From positions 113,476,334 to 113,540,333 of the forward strand of contig NC_082595.1 in the NCBI RefSeq assembly GCF_030936135.1: a stretch of 64,000 nt of DNA, written 5' to 3'. Of this stretch, positions 35,952 to 50,900 are shown in pieces. The notes below the pieces were generated by a model. The model made no database searches and had not been told where the DNA came from. It saw only the letters and a program-made list of their open reading frames with translations. The DNA comes from Gavia stellata (taxonomy: Eukaryota > Chordata > Aves > Gaviiformes > Gaviidae). Positions within the stretch are counted from its first letter, which is position 1; each line of letters begins with the position of its first letter. The translations under genes were made by a program, and so were the position numbers.

Positions 35952-38900
35952 TTACTTCCGGCCTCGCTTGCGGCTGGTTTTTGGAAATTCGGCTCTCTGT
36001 GCAACTTGGGGCTCCCCCTCCTCACTACTGGCACTCTCATTGTCCACCCGCTGTGGACGACCTCTCTTACTTCTCCTCATTTTTTCAACTCCAGCAGTGG
36101 GGAGCTTCTTGGCAGCCAAGGTCCCAGTTCTCTTCTTTTTGCCCCGGGTCAAAGGACGTTTCTTCCGTTGCTTCCTCTGCTCTTCTCTTTGGCGGATTTT
36201 CATTAGCTTCTCAAAGCTTTTGGTGGTAGTTGTGTTCACATCAAACCAGTCCTGGAGGGTTTAGAAGGCAACAGGTTGGTACTGATAGTGGAAATACCAT
36301 ATAAAGCCTATCAGGGCTTATAATAAAGCTAACTTGTGGGACAAGGGTTTCCTGAAATGTGAGATCTGGAAAGGCAGCTGCCTAACAAAGCTCTGTTCTT
36401 CGATGTTTCTCCTCAGATGTCACTCTGTCTCAGAGGATTCAGATTTGATTTGGCAATTGCCTGGCTAAAGGCATGAGAAATGCTGAAGAGCTGAATTGAG
36501 CAGCAGCAGCTTGGGCCAAGACCTGTGACATGACACAACACTTGCTCCCCAGACCAGTGCATAAGACCAGCTATATTTAAGCAAATCAAAGGCCACTCGA
36601 GTCTAGGACCCTGCTCCCAACAGTGATCAAGGAAGAAATAAAACAGGGCAAGCATCCAGCATCTCCTTCCCAAGATACCCTCCCCACCTCCAACAACCTG
36701 GGGTTTGAGGACTTCCATTCTGCCTGCCTTACCTCAGCATGCACAGAGTTGATGTGATACTTGACCCCACTCTCTGAAATGAACTCCTTCTCACACAGGA
36801 GACACTTGTATTTACCAGCCACAAAGTCTCCCTGGCACCAAAACAAAAAAATCCATCACCAATTGCTGCCTAGAAGGCTGATACACCTATATATTGTATT
36901 TTAATCTTGCTCAGATATAACCCAGCAGTTAGAAGTAGAAACTCTTTTTCATAGTGTGGATGAGGGACATGGTTTAGTGGTGGACTTAGCAGGGTTAGGT
37001 TTATGGTTGGACTTGATGATCTTAAAGGTCCTTTCCAATCTAAACGATTCTATGATTCTATACCAGACAATCCTTTAGCTACAGGAGCACTGACATCATT
37101 GACCAGTTATGCCCACAAAGCATTGGACTACTCTGTGAGTTATTACAAGGTCTCCAGCATTGTACCTGGAAAAAATGCTCTTGTAGCTGTGAATCTAACA
37201 GTAGGACTGCAGTTTCACTAAAATGCATGCCATTAAGATGCTTCCTGCTTGCCTCAAGCAATATTTGCAATGGCAACCCCATTAGCACATAGGGAAGCAC
37301 TCAAATTGTGAGGAACTCAGATTAGCAGATGGCAGAACAACAGCTTGAACAGGGAGATATCTGAAGGACAGGGACAGTCAGGCTGTTGGTATAAAAGATA
37401 GTGAGTACAGGAAGGCTACCAACCAAGGTACACGTGCCAAGGTGAGATTTGAGTCCCGAGACACTGCCATATACAGATTCACAACCCTGAAACAGTAAAA
37501 AAAGTGCATGTCAGCAAAACTCTAGTAAGAAATCACATCTTCCTGTACAAGAAAGTCTCATTCTCTGGAAGACAATTCCAAAAGGGATAAGAGAGGTAGA
37601 GGGAGGGAGATACTAAGTCCTACAAAGCCAGAAAGCTTCTGGTTAAAAGACAGTTAAAAGGGACGTAAGCTTTCAGTAAGTTAAATATTTCCAATTTCTG
37701 AGTGTGTTCAGACATAATAAAGAAACTACTGTCACAGTTATATTCACCCTCTATCAAAAGCCTGAGTAAAACGATAGTTTGCATTTTGCCTAAAGCACAG
37801 CAGAGACCACTTTCAAACAAAGTACAGGGGCAAGTACAAGACACTTCAATCTCTCCTGCCCTGCTTGTATATCTAGTGGCACAGAGCAGAAGTACTGCAT
37901 CCGACATCAATGGTCTCAGTTCAGACCCTGGAACAGGAGGCAGGTGCAAGACATGCTTCTGGGTTACTGGTCGGTGAAATAGGACAGCTGCTTTCTGGGG
38001 ACGGCTCCATATACATTATGTTGCAATTCTTACACTTGGAAATGACGCAAGCCTGAAAACTGGGGAGAAAGGGCTGAAGATGGTTGGGGCAGGGGAAAGG
38101 CATTGTCTTTACACCAAACCCAGACAGAAGTCACCACTGACCCTTGGCTATCCGGCAGTGTGTGTCACGTGCGTCACATCTACCATCGTTTCCAGCAATG
38201 AGGCCATTTCTTCTCATTGGATCTGACTGCTGCGGGATTGTAAGAAACTAAGTGCACATGCATAAGCATCCCTAGACCAGGACAATAGTGCCATGCATGA
38301 GTCTTCTGCAGACTATTTCCAGCTTTCAGAAGAAAACTTAAGTGCTGTGCCAGACAAAGTCCCTCTACTCTTACATTTCCATCTCTACTCCTCCCTTCTT
38401 CTATGATTAGATTTAATACACCTGCTAGACAGGCAGGGGCCTGTCATTTTTCCACTACTCAAACCTCCAAATAGATCACCTCCCAGCTGGATGTGAAAGC
38501 TGTACCAGTCTGATACCAAGTTACTGGCTCTGAAGTGGACAAACACATCCCTAGAGGGATCATCCCTAGGGCAACGGTCCAAACAGGGTCTTGGTTACAA
38601 TAACCAACCATACTGAAATGGAGCAGAATTTGCTTCCCACAGAGAAACAAACTGCAGTTTCAAGGTTGTGGAAAGTTGTTGGCTCATACAGACCTCAAAT
38701 CTGTCCCCTCTGAGGCTTCAGAAAAACTTAAGGATTACCTGATTTGGGCAGTGGACTCTTCGGTACATCTTTATCTCCGTTTTCCATTTGCACAGTACAT
38801 CTTGACTAAATGTGGGCAGTCCAGGACGAGTGTATTTCAGCTGAGATAAAGAGATGGAATTGAAAGCTGGAAGCATTTTTGGCTACACATAGTGCCAAGT

Positions 38901-41900
38901 ATGTCCCTTTCTCTCCCAAGTTGTGAGACAGAAGTGTTATTTCTTCTTCTACTCTAACAGCCAAACTCTAAATAATCAATCTTTTCCCGTCTCACTGACT
39001 CTCTACAAACCATTTAATCTGGAAAACCCCCACAATACTAGAATCCAAAACTTCCCATAACTTTGACTACAACAATTCCTCTAAATGTACTTACTGCATT
39101 AAAATCATAAATTATCTTTTTCCCTTGGGTTTCCCTTACAGCCTAAAACATGCTCCTGGAAACTCTGAAGCCTGAAAAACTATGCAATATCACTGCATGG
39201 CAGCAGTGATCTGCAGTGAGTTGTGAGCAACATACTGCCTATAACTGCCTTCATTACTTGTGCCCATTGAAAATTACAGCAATAGGACTTGAAAGTCATT
39301 ATACCCTGCCTGGATAAAATACTTATACCACAGCAATTGCTACTGTAGCAATACCATCATCTAAGACCAGAGAGAGCAAAACCTGATCCCTCCCACAAGA
39401 TATTACTTCTTCCATATTGCTTTCCATGGGCCGCTAAACACTGGCAACACTGGGTAGATGTCAGTGCAAGACTCATCTGATGTGAAGAAATACTCAAACC
39501 CTACACAGCATTTTTAAGGCCTTGTACCTTCCGGTCGTCCGGAATCAAGTCCTGCAGAACTTTTCGCTTGGGCCACTCTTTGGCCAGCTCTTCTCCAGCT
39601 AGCTCATGGAGATAGTAGATTGCCACCTTTGCAGATCTCCTCTGAACTCTGCCTGTGTTGTTTGGCTCTCGTTTTATTTCCTTCAGGCTCTCTGTTCTTC
39701 TCTCCTCATGGAGGAAAGTGACCTGCAATGAAGGCCAAAAAAGGTGAGCCTCCTTCACTGGTTCCAGTTACATAAATACTGTGAATAAATATTCTGCCAA
39801 ATCCTTCACAAAAACGCTGCTGCAGCTGTGGTTCACTGTCACAGACATAGGACAGAAGTGCATCCCACTAGCGAGACAGACTCTCAAATTTACCCAGGGA
39901 GGTCACAACAGTAAGACTCAAGCAGAGTGCTTCATGCAGCCACTGGTCTTGAGAGGATATCACATCATTTGCTGTAAAACCCTCATGGACAACAAGCATA
40001 GTACTGCCTGTTGTGCTCCAATGTTGGGTCTTTTAAGAGTAAAGAAAAGCATCTCGCAAGTTATACATGTTAGCATCATTCTTCCATGAAGCAGAAGTCA
40101 GGCTGGGAAAAGTTTACTGCTGCCATGGTGATTTACTATTAAAAACTTCATCCTAGTCACAGAACAGCAACAGCTGCTGTTAGAAGAAAAGTATCGAGGA
40201 CTCTTGATACTCCAGAGATATGGAAAAATGCAAAGATTTGCTATCCCTCATCACCCACCCAAGCAGCAGACAAAAGCCTGCATGCGTCTCAAGTCTGGAT
40301 GGCTGAAGTTCCACCGCACTATCCTGACAAGTATGGCAATTTGCACTTACTGGCCCATGCTTAGATCGGAGATGGTAGACAAGTCCTGCCTTTGATTTGT
40401 ATGCTTTTCCACAGTGATGGCACTTCATAGCCATTTTCTCCAGCTCAGAAGCAGCCTTCCCACATTTTTTAACATGATATAGGTATCCCATTATGCTAGT
40501 GAAGCTGCCTGTGCAGCCCTGTCAATGAAGAAGAAAAATGCATGGAAGTAAAACGCTCTCCAAGTGATCACAAGACCACTGTGTATAGAATCCACAGTTT
40601 GCTGACCAAAGTACTATCACTTTTCCTGTCAGACCAGAGACAATCAGGTAGTAAATTTTAACATTAGTCTATTCCGATAGACAAAATCTGGGACAAAGAA
40701 TTGGCTGCAACTGGGAGAAACTGTTTCTTAGAACTTCTTTGTAGGTAGCGGGCAACAGAAAATTTCAATATATGGAATGAAGAAGCAAGATGTTAGAGGA
40801 TGCACAAAATGGAAAGATTTTCAGATACAAATGGAGGAGTTGGGCAGAAAAAGAGGAAGGTTTTATACTTGGTTGGCTGGTCAAACTGTCTGGAACACAG
40901 CAATATTACGGTGATGGTAAATAAAACTTTCAGCTATTCCTAGGATACAGCTATTGCCTTCATGCTGCAGCGGAAGACAACAAAAACTCCAATGGTTCTT
41001 GCGGATGTCACTTACTAGAGTATCTCCTAACGCTGAATCCAGTGATCAACTTGACACTGAGCTTGGAAACAGGACAAATTAAACATGCATCAGCAAGATT
41101 TTAATGTTCTTCGATGTATCGATCTGCCCTTCATCCCCTTCTCTAGCTGTGGCCATTCTCAGTATTTTCAAAAACCACAGACAAACTCACACAGTTAATT
41201 ATGCATAAAACCATCTTCCCAGCTATCACAAACAACTAAGGAAAGAGTAGAAGTACACATTAATAAAATACTTGTGGTGCACACAAGAAATAATTCAGTG
41301 TCCTCTCGATCCCCCTTGAAGACACCAACACATCAAATACTCAAAGAGCTCTAGCTGACCCTGCTTGAGCACAGGGATTGAACTAGATGACCTCAGAAGT
41401 TCCCTTCCAGACTTAACAATTGTGTAATTCTGTGAACAGTTTATAATACTGTTGCAAGGTAAAATGGTTATCCTTTAACTTCTTCCTCCCTGACATCTTC
41501 CACTGAATGCATTTATAGTCATACCTTTGCTGAATCTACATTTACACATCTAGTTTAAAGAAGCCATTTAAAAACCCACTGTAATCAAAAATAAAAAATC
41601 CATTTTAATCACCCTAGTTATCTTCTCTAAAAGAGTTCAAATGGGGATCAGACAGTAACCGAAGGTGAACTCATTTCTAGTGTAAGCAAGAGAATGTCAC
41701 CTAACAAGTCATGTGTGAAGCCTTAAAACTTCTAGTTGAGCTAGTTAGTGTTCACTAGACTCCTACTTTGTTTAGTCATGAGGTTCTAACCAAGTATCAG
41801 TCATTCCAAAATTCATTCTCTGTGCTTAATGCTTCATAAGTGCTTAGAGGAAATTCTCCAGGCATTCTGCTGCTTTCCAGGTAACACAGCATCCCACCAA

Positions 41901-44900
41901 AGTCCCTCCAGAGACTACTAGACTTGAAGGGGGAAGGGGATAACATCAGGCTCACGCATGACAAGCCATGGGATGACACACCAAGGTTTGAGGGACAGGG
42001 TGCTACCAAGGGCCCTCAGCCTGTTGCTCTGACATGTGCTGGGTACACTGGAACACATTGGAAGTCTTACGGAGATAAGCCAGGGGCTCCTGAGGTAATA
42101 GGAGCCAACAGGGAAACACCAGTGAAATACCTCAAAGGAATTAAGGGGTGTTCCTCTAAAAAGGTGACATGGCCGACAGTCCAGCTGAAGTGCCTCTTTA
42201 CCAATGCATGCAGCATGGGTAACAAACAGCAGGAGCTGGAAGCCACCACGCTCCTACAAATCTACAACCTAGTTGCCACTACTGAAACTTGGTGGGATGA
42301 ATCCCATGACTGGAGTGCTGCTATTGATGGCTACAAGCTGTTCAGAAGGGACAGGAGAGGAAGGAGGGGTGGAGGGGTTGCCCTCTATGTCACGAAATGG
42401 ATAGATTGTGAAGGGCTGTCTCTGAAGAATAGCCATGAGCAGGTTGAAAGCTTATGGGTAAGAATTAGAGACCGAAGCAACAAAGGGAACCTTGTAGTCA
42501 GTGTTTACTACAGGCCACCCAACCACGGGGAGCCTACTGACGAAGCCTTCTTACTCCAGCTACAGGAGGCATCACACTTGCAGGCTCTCATCCTGCTGGG
42601 GGACTTCAACCACCCCAGCATCTGCTGGAAAAGTAGCACGGTGAGCTGTAGGCAATCCAGGAGACTCCTGGAGTGCATCGAGGATAACTTCTTAAGCCAG
42701 GTAATAGACAGCCCTACCAGACGGGGTGCGTTACTGGACCTGTTGGTCACCAATGCAAGCGAGCTAATCAGAGACATCATGATTAGAGGCAGCCTGGGCT
42801 GCAGTAATCATGCACTGGTAGAGTTTGCAGTCCTAAGGGATATGGGACAGGCAAAGAGTAAAGTCAGGACCCCGAATTTTAGGAAAGCAAACTTGCAGCT
42901 GTTCAAGGAATTAGTTAATAGGACCCCCTGGGAAACTGTCCTCAGGGACGAGGGAGCAGAACAGAGCTGGCAGGTCTTTAAGGACGCTTTCCACAGAGCA
43001 CAAGAGCTCTCGATCCCCAGGTGTAAGAAATCAGGAAAGGAAGGCAAGAGATTGGCACGGCTGAGTTGAGACCTGCTGGTTAAACTAAAGGGCAAGATGA
43101 CCAATCTGAAGGGCAAGACGACCAAACTAAAAGGCAGATGACACCAAACTGGGCAGCAGTGTTGATCTGCTCGAGGATAGGAAGGCTCTGCAGAGGGATC
43201 TGGGCAGGCTGGATCGATGGGCCCAGGCCAGCTTTATGAAGTTCAACAAGGCCAAGTGCCGGGTCCTGCACTTGGGTCACAACAACCCCATGCAATGCTA
43301 CAGGCTTGGGGATGAGTGGCTGGAAAGCTGCCCTGCAGAAAAGGACCTGGGGGTGTTGGTCAACAGCCGGCTGAAGATGAGCCAGCAGTGTGCCCAGGTG
43401 GCCAAGGCGGCCAACGGCATCCTGGCCTGTATCAGAAAGAGTGTGGCCAGCAGGAGTAGGGAGGGGATCGTGCCCCTGTACTCGATGCTGGTGAGGCCGC
43501 ACCTTGAATACTGTGTTCAGTTTTGGGCCCCTCACTACAAGAAGGACATTGAGGTGCTGGAGCGTGTCCAGAGAAGGGCGACAAAGCTGGTGAGGGGTCT
43601 GGAACACAAGTCTGATGAGGAGCGGCTGAGGGAGCTGGGGTTGTTCAGTCTGGAGAAGAGGAGGCTGAGGGGAGACCTCATTGCTCTCTTCAATTACCTG
43701 AAAGGAGACTGCAGAGAGGTGGGTGTTGGCCTCTTCTCCCAAGTGATGAATGACAGGACAAGAGGAAATGGCCTCAAGCTGCGCCAGGGGAGGTTTAGAC
43801 TGCATATTAGGAAAAATTTCTTTACTGAGAGAGTGGTGAGACACTGGAATAAACTGCTCAGGGAAGTGGTGGAGTCACCATCCCTGGAGGTGTTCAAGGA
43901 ATGTGTGAACGAGGCATCGTGGGACATGGTTTAATGGGCATGGTGGTGTTTGTTGGTTGATGGTTGGACTTGATGATCTGACAGGTCTTTTCCAACCTTA
44001 GTGATTCTGTGATTCTGTAAATGCACAGACAGTGGAAGCAGGGACAGGTATCCTGGGAAGAGTATAGGGATGCTGCCCGGTTGTGTAGGGATGGGGTCAG
44101 GAAGGCCAAGCCGCGGCTGGAGCTGAACTTGGCAAGGGATGCAAAGAATAATAATAAGGGCTACTATAGGTATATCAGCCAGAAAAGGAAGGTCAAAGAA
44201 AGTGCACCTCACCAATGAACACAACTGGCAAACTGGTTACAACAGACAAGGAGAAGGCTGAGGTACTCAACAGCTTTTTTGCCTCAGTCTTCACCGGCAA
44301 TCTCTCTTCCCACACCTCTCGAGTGGAGGGACCTCAAGGCAAGGACTGGAGGAGCGAAGTCCCTCCCAATGTAAGAGAAGATCAGGTTTGAGACCACCTG
44401 AGGAACCTGAACATACATAAGTCTATGGGACCTGATGAGATGCATCCCAGAGTCCTGAGGGAGTTGGCTGATGTAGTTGCCACGCCACTCTTCATGATAT
44501 TTGAAAAATCATGGCAGTGAGGCAAAGTCACCAGTGACTGGGAAAAGGGAAACATTGCACCCATTTTTAAAAAGGGTAAAAAGGAGGACCCTGGGAACTA
44601 CCAACCTGTCAGCCTCACCTCTGTGCCTGGGAATACCATGGAACAGATCCTCCCAGAAGCTATATTAAGGCACATGGAGGACAGGGAGGTGGTTTGAGAT
44701 AGCCAGTGTGGCTTCACCAAGGGCCAGTCTTGCCTGACCAACCTTCTATGGCCTTCTATGATGGAGTGACTACACCAGTAGGCAAAGGAAGAGCTATAGA
44801 TTGTCATCTATCTGGACTTCTGTGAGGTCTTTGGCACAGTCCCCCACAACATCCTTCTCTCTAAACTGGACAGATATAGGCTTGATGGATGGACTATTCA

Positions 44901-47900
44901 ATGGATAAGAATTGGCTGGATGGCCATGTCCAAAGACTTACAGTCAATTAATGGCTCAATGTACAAATGGAGATCAGTAACAAGTGGTGTCCCTCAGGGG
45001 TCCGTGTTGGCACCAGTACTGTTTAATATGTTCCTCAATGACATAGACAGTGGGATCGAGTGTGCCCTCAGCAAAGTCACAGATGACACCAAGCTGAGTG
45101 GTGTGCTTGACATGCCTGAGGGATGGGATGCCATTCAGAGGGACATGGACAAGCTCGAGAAGTGGGCCATTGTGAACCTCAGGAAGTTCAACAAGGCCAA
45201 GTGCAAGGTTCTGCACGTGGGTCGCGGCAACCCCTGGTACCAATCCAGGCTGGGGGATGAAGGGATGGAGAGTAGCCCTGCAGAGAAGGACTGGGGGGTA
45301 CTGGTGGATGAAAAACTGGACATGAGCTGGCCATGTGCGCTTGCAGCCCAGAAAGCCAACCATATCCTGGCCTCCATCAAAAGAAGCGTGGCCAGCAGGT
45401 CAAGGGAGGGGATTCTGCCCCTCTACTCCACTCTCATGAGATGTCACCTGGAGTACTGCGTCCAGCTCTGGAGTCCTCAGTACAGGAAAGACATGGACCT
45501 GTTGGAGCGGGTCCAGAGGAGGGCCACGAAAATGATCAAAGGGCTGGAACACCTCTCCTATGAGGAAGGGCTGAGAGAGTTGGGGTTGTTTAGCCTGGAG
45601 AAGAGAAGGCTCCGGGGAGACCTTATTGCAGCCTTTCACTATTTAAAGGGGGCTTACAGGAAAGATTGGGAGAGACTTTTTAGTAGGGCCTGTAGTGATA
45701 GGACAAGGCGGTAATGGTTTTAAACTAAAAGAGGGTAGATTTAGATTAGATATAAGGAAGACCTTTTTTTAAAATGAGGGTGGTGAAACACTGGCACAGG
45801 TTGCCCAGAGAGGTGGTAGATGCCCCACCCCTGACAACATTCAAGGGCAGGTTGGACGGGGCTCTGAGCAACCTGATCTAGCTGAAGATGTCCCTGCTCA
45901 TTGCAGGAGGGTTGGACTAGATGACCTTTAAAGGTCCTTTCTAAGCCAAGTCATTCTGTGATTCTATGACACTCTATCTTAAAAGCATAGCTAGGTTCCA
46001 GACACAAATCCAGCTCTGGCCAGCACAAAAGCATATCCAGCAGAACTCTCATAATATTTTATGTTCATGCATTCACCGCTGTTTAATTCAGGATACTTAG
46101 CACAATGCAGCTTACCTCCCTTGTACATTTTAGTTTTCCCATACGCTTCAAAACCTTCCGAAGGCGGTCTCGCTCAAGCTGCTCATCCAATTCTCCTCCC
46201 TCCTTCACAACTGGCTAAAGCACAGCAGAAAGATGAAAGAAAAACACAGGATGCTCAGCCTTTATGGTTCTTCTCATAGGGAATTCACTACTCAACACGC
46301 TACTGAAGGAAAGCTTCTAAAACAATTAAATCTCTGCAACTTACGATTTTACAGAAGTGTATCTAATACAATAACCACTGTCTATATCCCAGAACAACTG
46401 AATTATCTTTAAAAGGAGTAAACTGCCCGAAAACCACTTTGCAGATAAGAGTTTTCACATTTAGACAGCTATCTATGAACAAAACCTTGATAAGAAATGG
46501 TCCCAAACTATAGCTGCTGGGAAGGACAAGGGTATGTATTTCCCTAATTACTTTTCTCCACTTCTGCCTGTGGAAAGTACTTACTCATCTCTGTCATGCA
46601 TCTTTAACATTTACTGATCCTACCACTTCCACTTAGTCTAACTAAAGCTAAGCAGACTCTGCCTGTAATGGTTATTCATCTATGCTAAACTACAGACCAA
46701 GTTCTTCTCTATTCTCTCTCTGATGGTTATTGTATATTATTTCCTACACTACTTTATAGTAATATTACACCTAGACTGAAAAAAAAGTTAGAACTGAGTG
46801 ACAGACCTATTCCTCAGGGCCAGAACATGACCCCTGGCCTATTTAATTTACTAGTACAGATGTAGGTTCAAAAACCACAGTACTGGGAACTATGTAAAAA
46901 ATAACAGTAACGAACTATCTAAACCTTACCCAAACTTCTGAATGACCTTTTCAAAAGTTCTCATTCTTCACAACTACAACAGGAGATGTTGCCTTCTTTA
47001 AAGTAACAGCAAAGAGGAAAAGCAGACTGTAGCATTAGTATCTTTACAGTAAATAGAGACAAGAACTAAACTGCTGATTCTGCCTTTTTACCTTTGAAGT
47101 TGTAAAGAACTGAAATCTAGTCTGCTCTGGATGTATAAAAACTCCTACTTTCTAGCAAAGGACTGAAAATTGCAGCCTAATGAGCAATCTTTTTTTTTTC
47201 TGATTGAGAATGCCTTTTAAGTGTGACATGTAGCCAGCCTAAACAGAAATTCATCCCCTCTTTCTAAGATGCAGCATGCCTACCATCTCTGGTAACATTC
47301 TACTGTTTTTTCAGATGTCAAATCTCACAGGAAAAATAATAGGTAGACAAGATTTGAACAGCTACGACATTTGAAAAAACACACTATGTTCTGTTTCTGT
47401 GTGCACCAGGGAAGGAACAAAAGACTCTTTCACCTGTAGGATTTTTAGATGCACAGCAGTTCTGTTACCTGATTGTTATGGTCTGCCATGACATGGTATT
47501 TCATCCCTCCTAAAGACTTCAGCTGCTTCCCACAGTGATGACATGTGAACATTTCCTAGAAATAAACAAGGACATGGTGCATTTACCTGTAAATTAACCA
47601 AAGCAGTGGGAAACTTTTCGGGGGAAAGGAGCAGGACAGCAGAACATTTTATTTGGGCCTGATAACTGCCCATTAAGAACAGAAGAGATTTTATAGAGCC
47701 TAAAATTTAGGGGAACAATGAAATAGCTACATCTTTGCTCACTACCCCAAACCTCTAGCAAAAGGCTAAGGAAGAAGCACCAAGTGCAGCCTCTTAGAGA
47801 TGTATAAATGATGATGTGATGACGTGATGATGAGATGAAACTGGTTTTAAATGCAACACAAAGCAGCGTGCAGGCATTTCCATCAGTAAGCTGAAGAGGA

Positions 47901-50900
47901 GTAAAGAAAACATTGCTCATCTCTCGTGTTCTTACCTGCCTGCAATTTACCATGTGTTTCTTCAGTCCTTCTACAGTCTTCCTCACCACAGCCCGGCATG
48001 TTGGACAGGTAACTCGGCCTTTGTCCTGAATTTCCAAAGACCATCGCTCTTCCATACTACCTGTCAAAACAAAAGGTTTGGAATAGAACTGCAAACACAG
48101 TATCTTTTTTTTCCTTCGACGTGCACAATGAATCCTAGAAGGAAACAGGTCACATGCTACCAAACTTGTGTCCAGCTACACTTCAATAGGTTTAGCACAT
48201 TTAAATGTGTCATATGACAAGGCACACATCACTCCTTTTGGGAGGTAATTTTATAAAACTCTTTAATCCTACCATCCCCTTGCGAGGACTGTTCTTCCAC
48301 TTGTTCAGTAGAGATTTTTCCTGCATTAATTTTTATTACACAATTACTTTAGCATGCAGAGTAAACTTTTCTTTTTGCAAAAGGGTATTTACAGTAAAAG
48401 TAGTCACAGACATGACTGAACAGGTTCAAAGTCCACGGTTCAGTTCTACTAACCAAATCTTTAGAACTCCACTTACGTTAGGCAGCAGTTTTGACACTGA
48501 AAGTGAACAGAGCTGCACCACCAGTCCAAGTTACTCAACAGCCAGGGAAAAGCACCCTGTGTGGCATGGTTTCCAGTTCCTGGCCTCTTTTTGAAATGCC
48601 AAGCAAAAGCTTGGCATAATCCACAAGGATATAAATTACTGAAATGGGTTCTAGGAATAAAGTAGTTTAGCAGCCATATTATGCTTGAATTCTTATCATA
48701 AAAAGATCTAAAGGCTTTCCTCTTTGCCAAGTCATAACAGGCAGGGGTCGTCCCTCCCCACGTGGCTGGGGGAAAAGTCTGTGAATCAAACAGCACTTGG
48801 AAGAAAACTGGGGTATTTAATGAGTGCTGTGAGCTACACATACCAAGTCATTCCACTTACTGAGTCAAGGCTAATGTGATTTTTCTAGGATGGACTGCTT
48901 GGGTCTCTGGCTGCCACATTACCAGAAGAGGTTATTTGGCAGCAACAGCTACAGAGTTTTTCCTGCAAACATATTCTGCCGAGTAAAAAAGTATAAATAG
49001 TTTTATGAGTTTTATAGTGAAACTATTTTAACAGGTTTTTGCTCAGTTCAAAAAGTGATTTCCCCTTCACTGTTCCGTTATGCAGTGGTAAAACCATGTG
49101 GAACTACTACACTATTAGGCAGTATGGAGTCCCTCCAATCTTGCTCTGCAGTACTGACACAGTGCCAAAAGGACAGCAGCCAGTTCTTCCTTGTCAACAG
49201 TAAAGTGAACAACAAAATGGAAACACCAGAAATAAAACTGTTGCTCAGATTCAAATCCCAGAATCGTATTTATCTTTTAGCTGCTTTATAAACAATTCAG
49301 AGCAACTGCTGCTTCTTACCTGTGCCATAGGTTTCCGGTTCTTTCTGAACACAGTGTCCTTTCGTTTTGGAGTTTTGTTGTGTTGCAGCTTGCTGTTTTT
49401 TTCCTGTTATAACACAAACAAGAAAGACCAGAAGACTTAATTTTGCGAGCCGTGTTACAAAAAAGCAGAGATTTTTTGGCTAGAAGGTTGCTATTTAGTC
49501 TGCTGTCTCAAAGCTACTCATTCAGAAATGTTCAATGCCCTTTTTTTTTTAAAGGAACGTCAAGATTATTTTCTCTACGCCCTTTCAAAATCCATAGCTA
49601 TATACAGCCGCAGGCATTAGTCCCATCCAGATATTTGTAATCTGGATGGTTGTTCATACACAAAGCTCAGGGGATGGGAACTCTTGACACTGAAACATCC
49701 TCTATTCACAGTATGGCTGAGCCAATCTAAAGATTTGTTGATGACCAAATGGACAGTCCCATTCCTCTACTCATTCCTGTTTTCTTTAGACTAAACAACT
49801 CTTATTGTTTCAGTATTTTCTCATGGGTTATGCTTTTTGCTCTCTTCTGCCTGTTCTCTTCAGTTGGTCCACACATTCCCTGAACTGCAGTGCCCACTAC
49901 TGGAAACAGCACTCCCAAGTGTGACCCTGCCTTAGAGAAAAAGAATTACTTGACATGTCTGAAAGTCTACATTCCTCCTTAAACACCCCAGTATAACATC
50001 TGCCTTTTTAAAAACAAGTATGACACTGTTGGTCCCTATTTAGCTTTTGATCTGTTACAAATCTCAAATCCTCTTCTGAAGAACTGACACCTAGGAGGTT
50101 GTTCTTTGTCTTTCAGCTGTGCTAATATTTCTTCCTAAATACAGTATCTTTAATTTTACACACTATATTCCATTCAATTTTTTAAACTGTTTCTCTAACG
50201 TCAAGACCACTTTCAAAATGTCGTGGCTTAGACAGGTGCACTCTTCGCTGGGTAAAAAAACGGCTGGATGGCTGAGCCCAGAGAGTTGTGGTGAATGGAG
50301 TCAAATCCAGTTGGCAGCCGGTCACAAGCGGAGTCCCCCCAGGGCTCAGTTTTGGGACCGGTCTTGTTTAATATCTTTATCGATGATCTGGATGAGGGGA
50401 TCGAGTGCTCCCTCAGCAAGTTTGCAGATAACACCAAGTTGGGAGGGAGTGTTGATCTGCTGGAGGGCAGGAAGGCTCTGCAGAGGGATCTGGACAGGCT
50501 GGATCGATGGCCTGAGGCCAACCGGATGAGGTTCAACAAGGCCAAGTGCTGGGTCCTGCACATGGGTCACAACAACCCCATGCAATGCTACAGGTTTGGG
50601 GATGAGTGGCTGGAAAGCTGCCCTGCAGAAAAGGACCTGAGGGTGTTGGTCGACAGCCGGCTGAAGATGAGCCAGCAGTGTGCCCAGGTGGCCAAGAAGG
50701 CCAACGGCATCCTGGCCTGTATCGGAAAGAGTGTGGCCAGCAGGAGTAGGGAGGGGATCGTGCCTCTGTACTCGGCGCTGGTGAGGCCGCACCTTGAATA
50801 CTGTGTTCAGTTTTGGGCCCCTCACTACAAGAAAGATATTGAGGTGCTGGAGCGTGTCCAGAGAAGGGCGACAAAGCTGGTGAGGGGTCTGGAGCACAAG

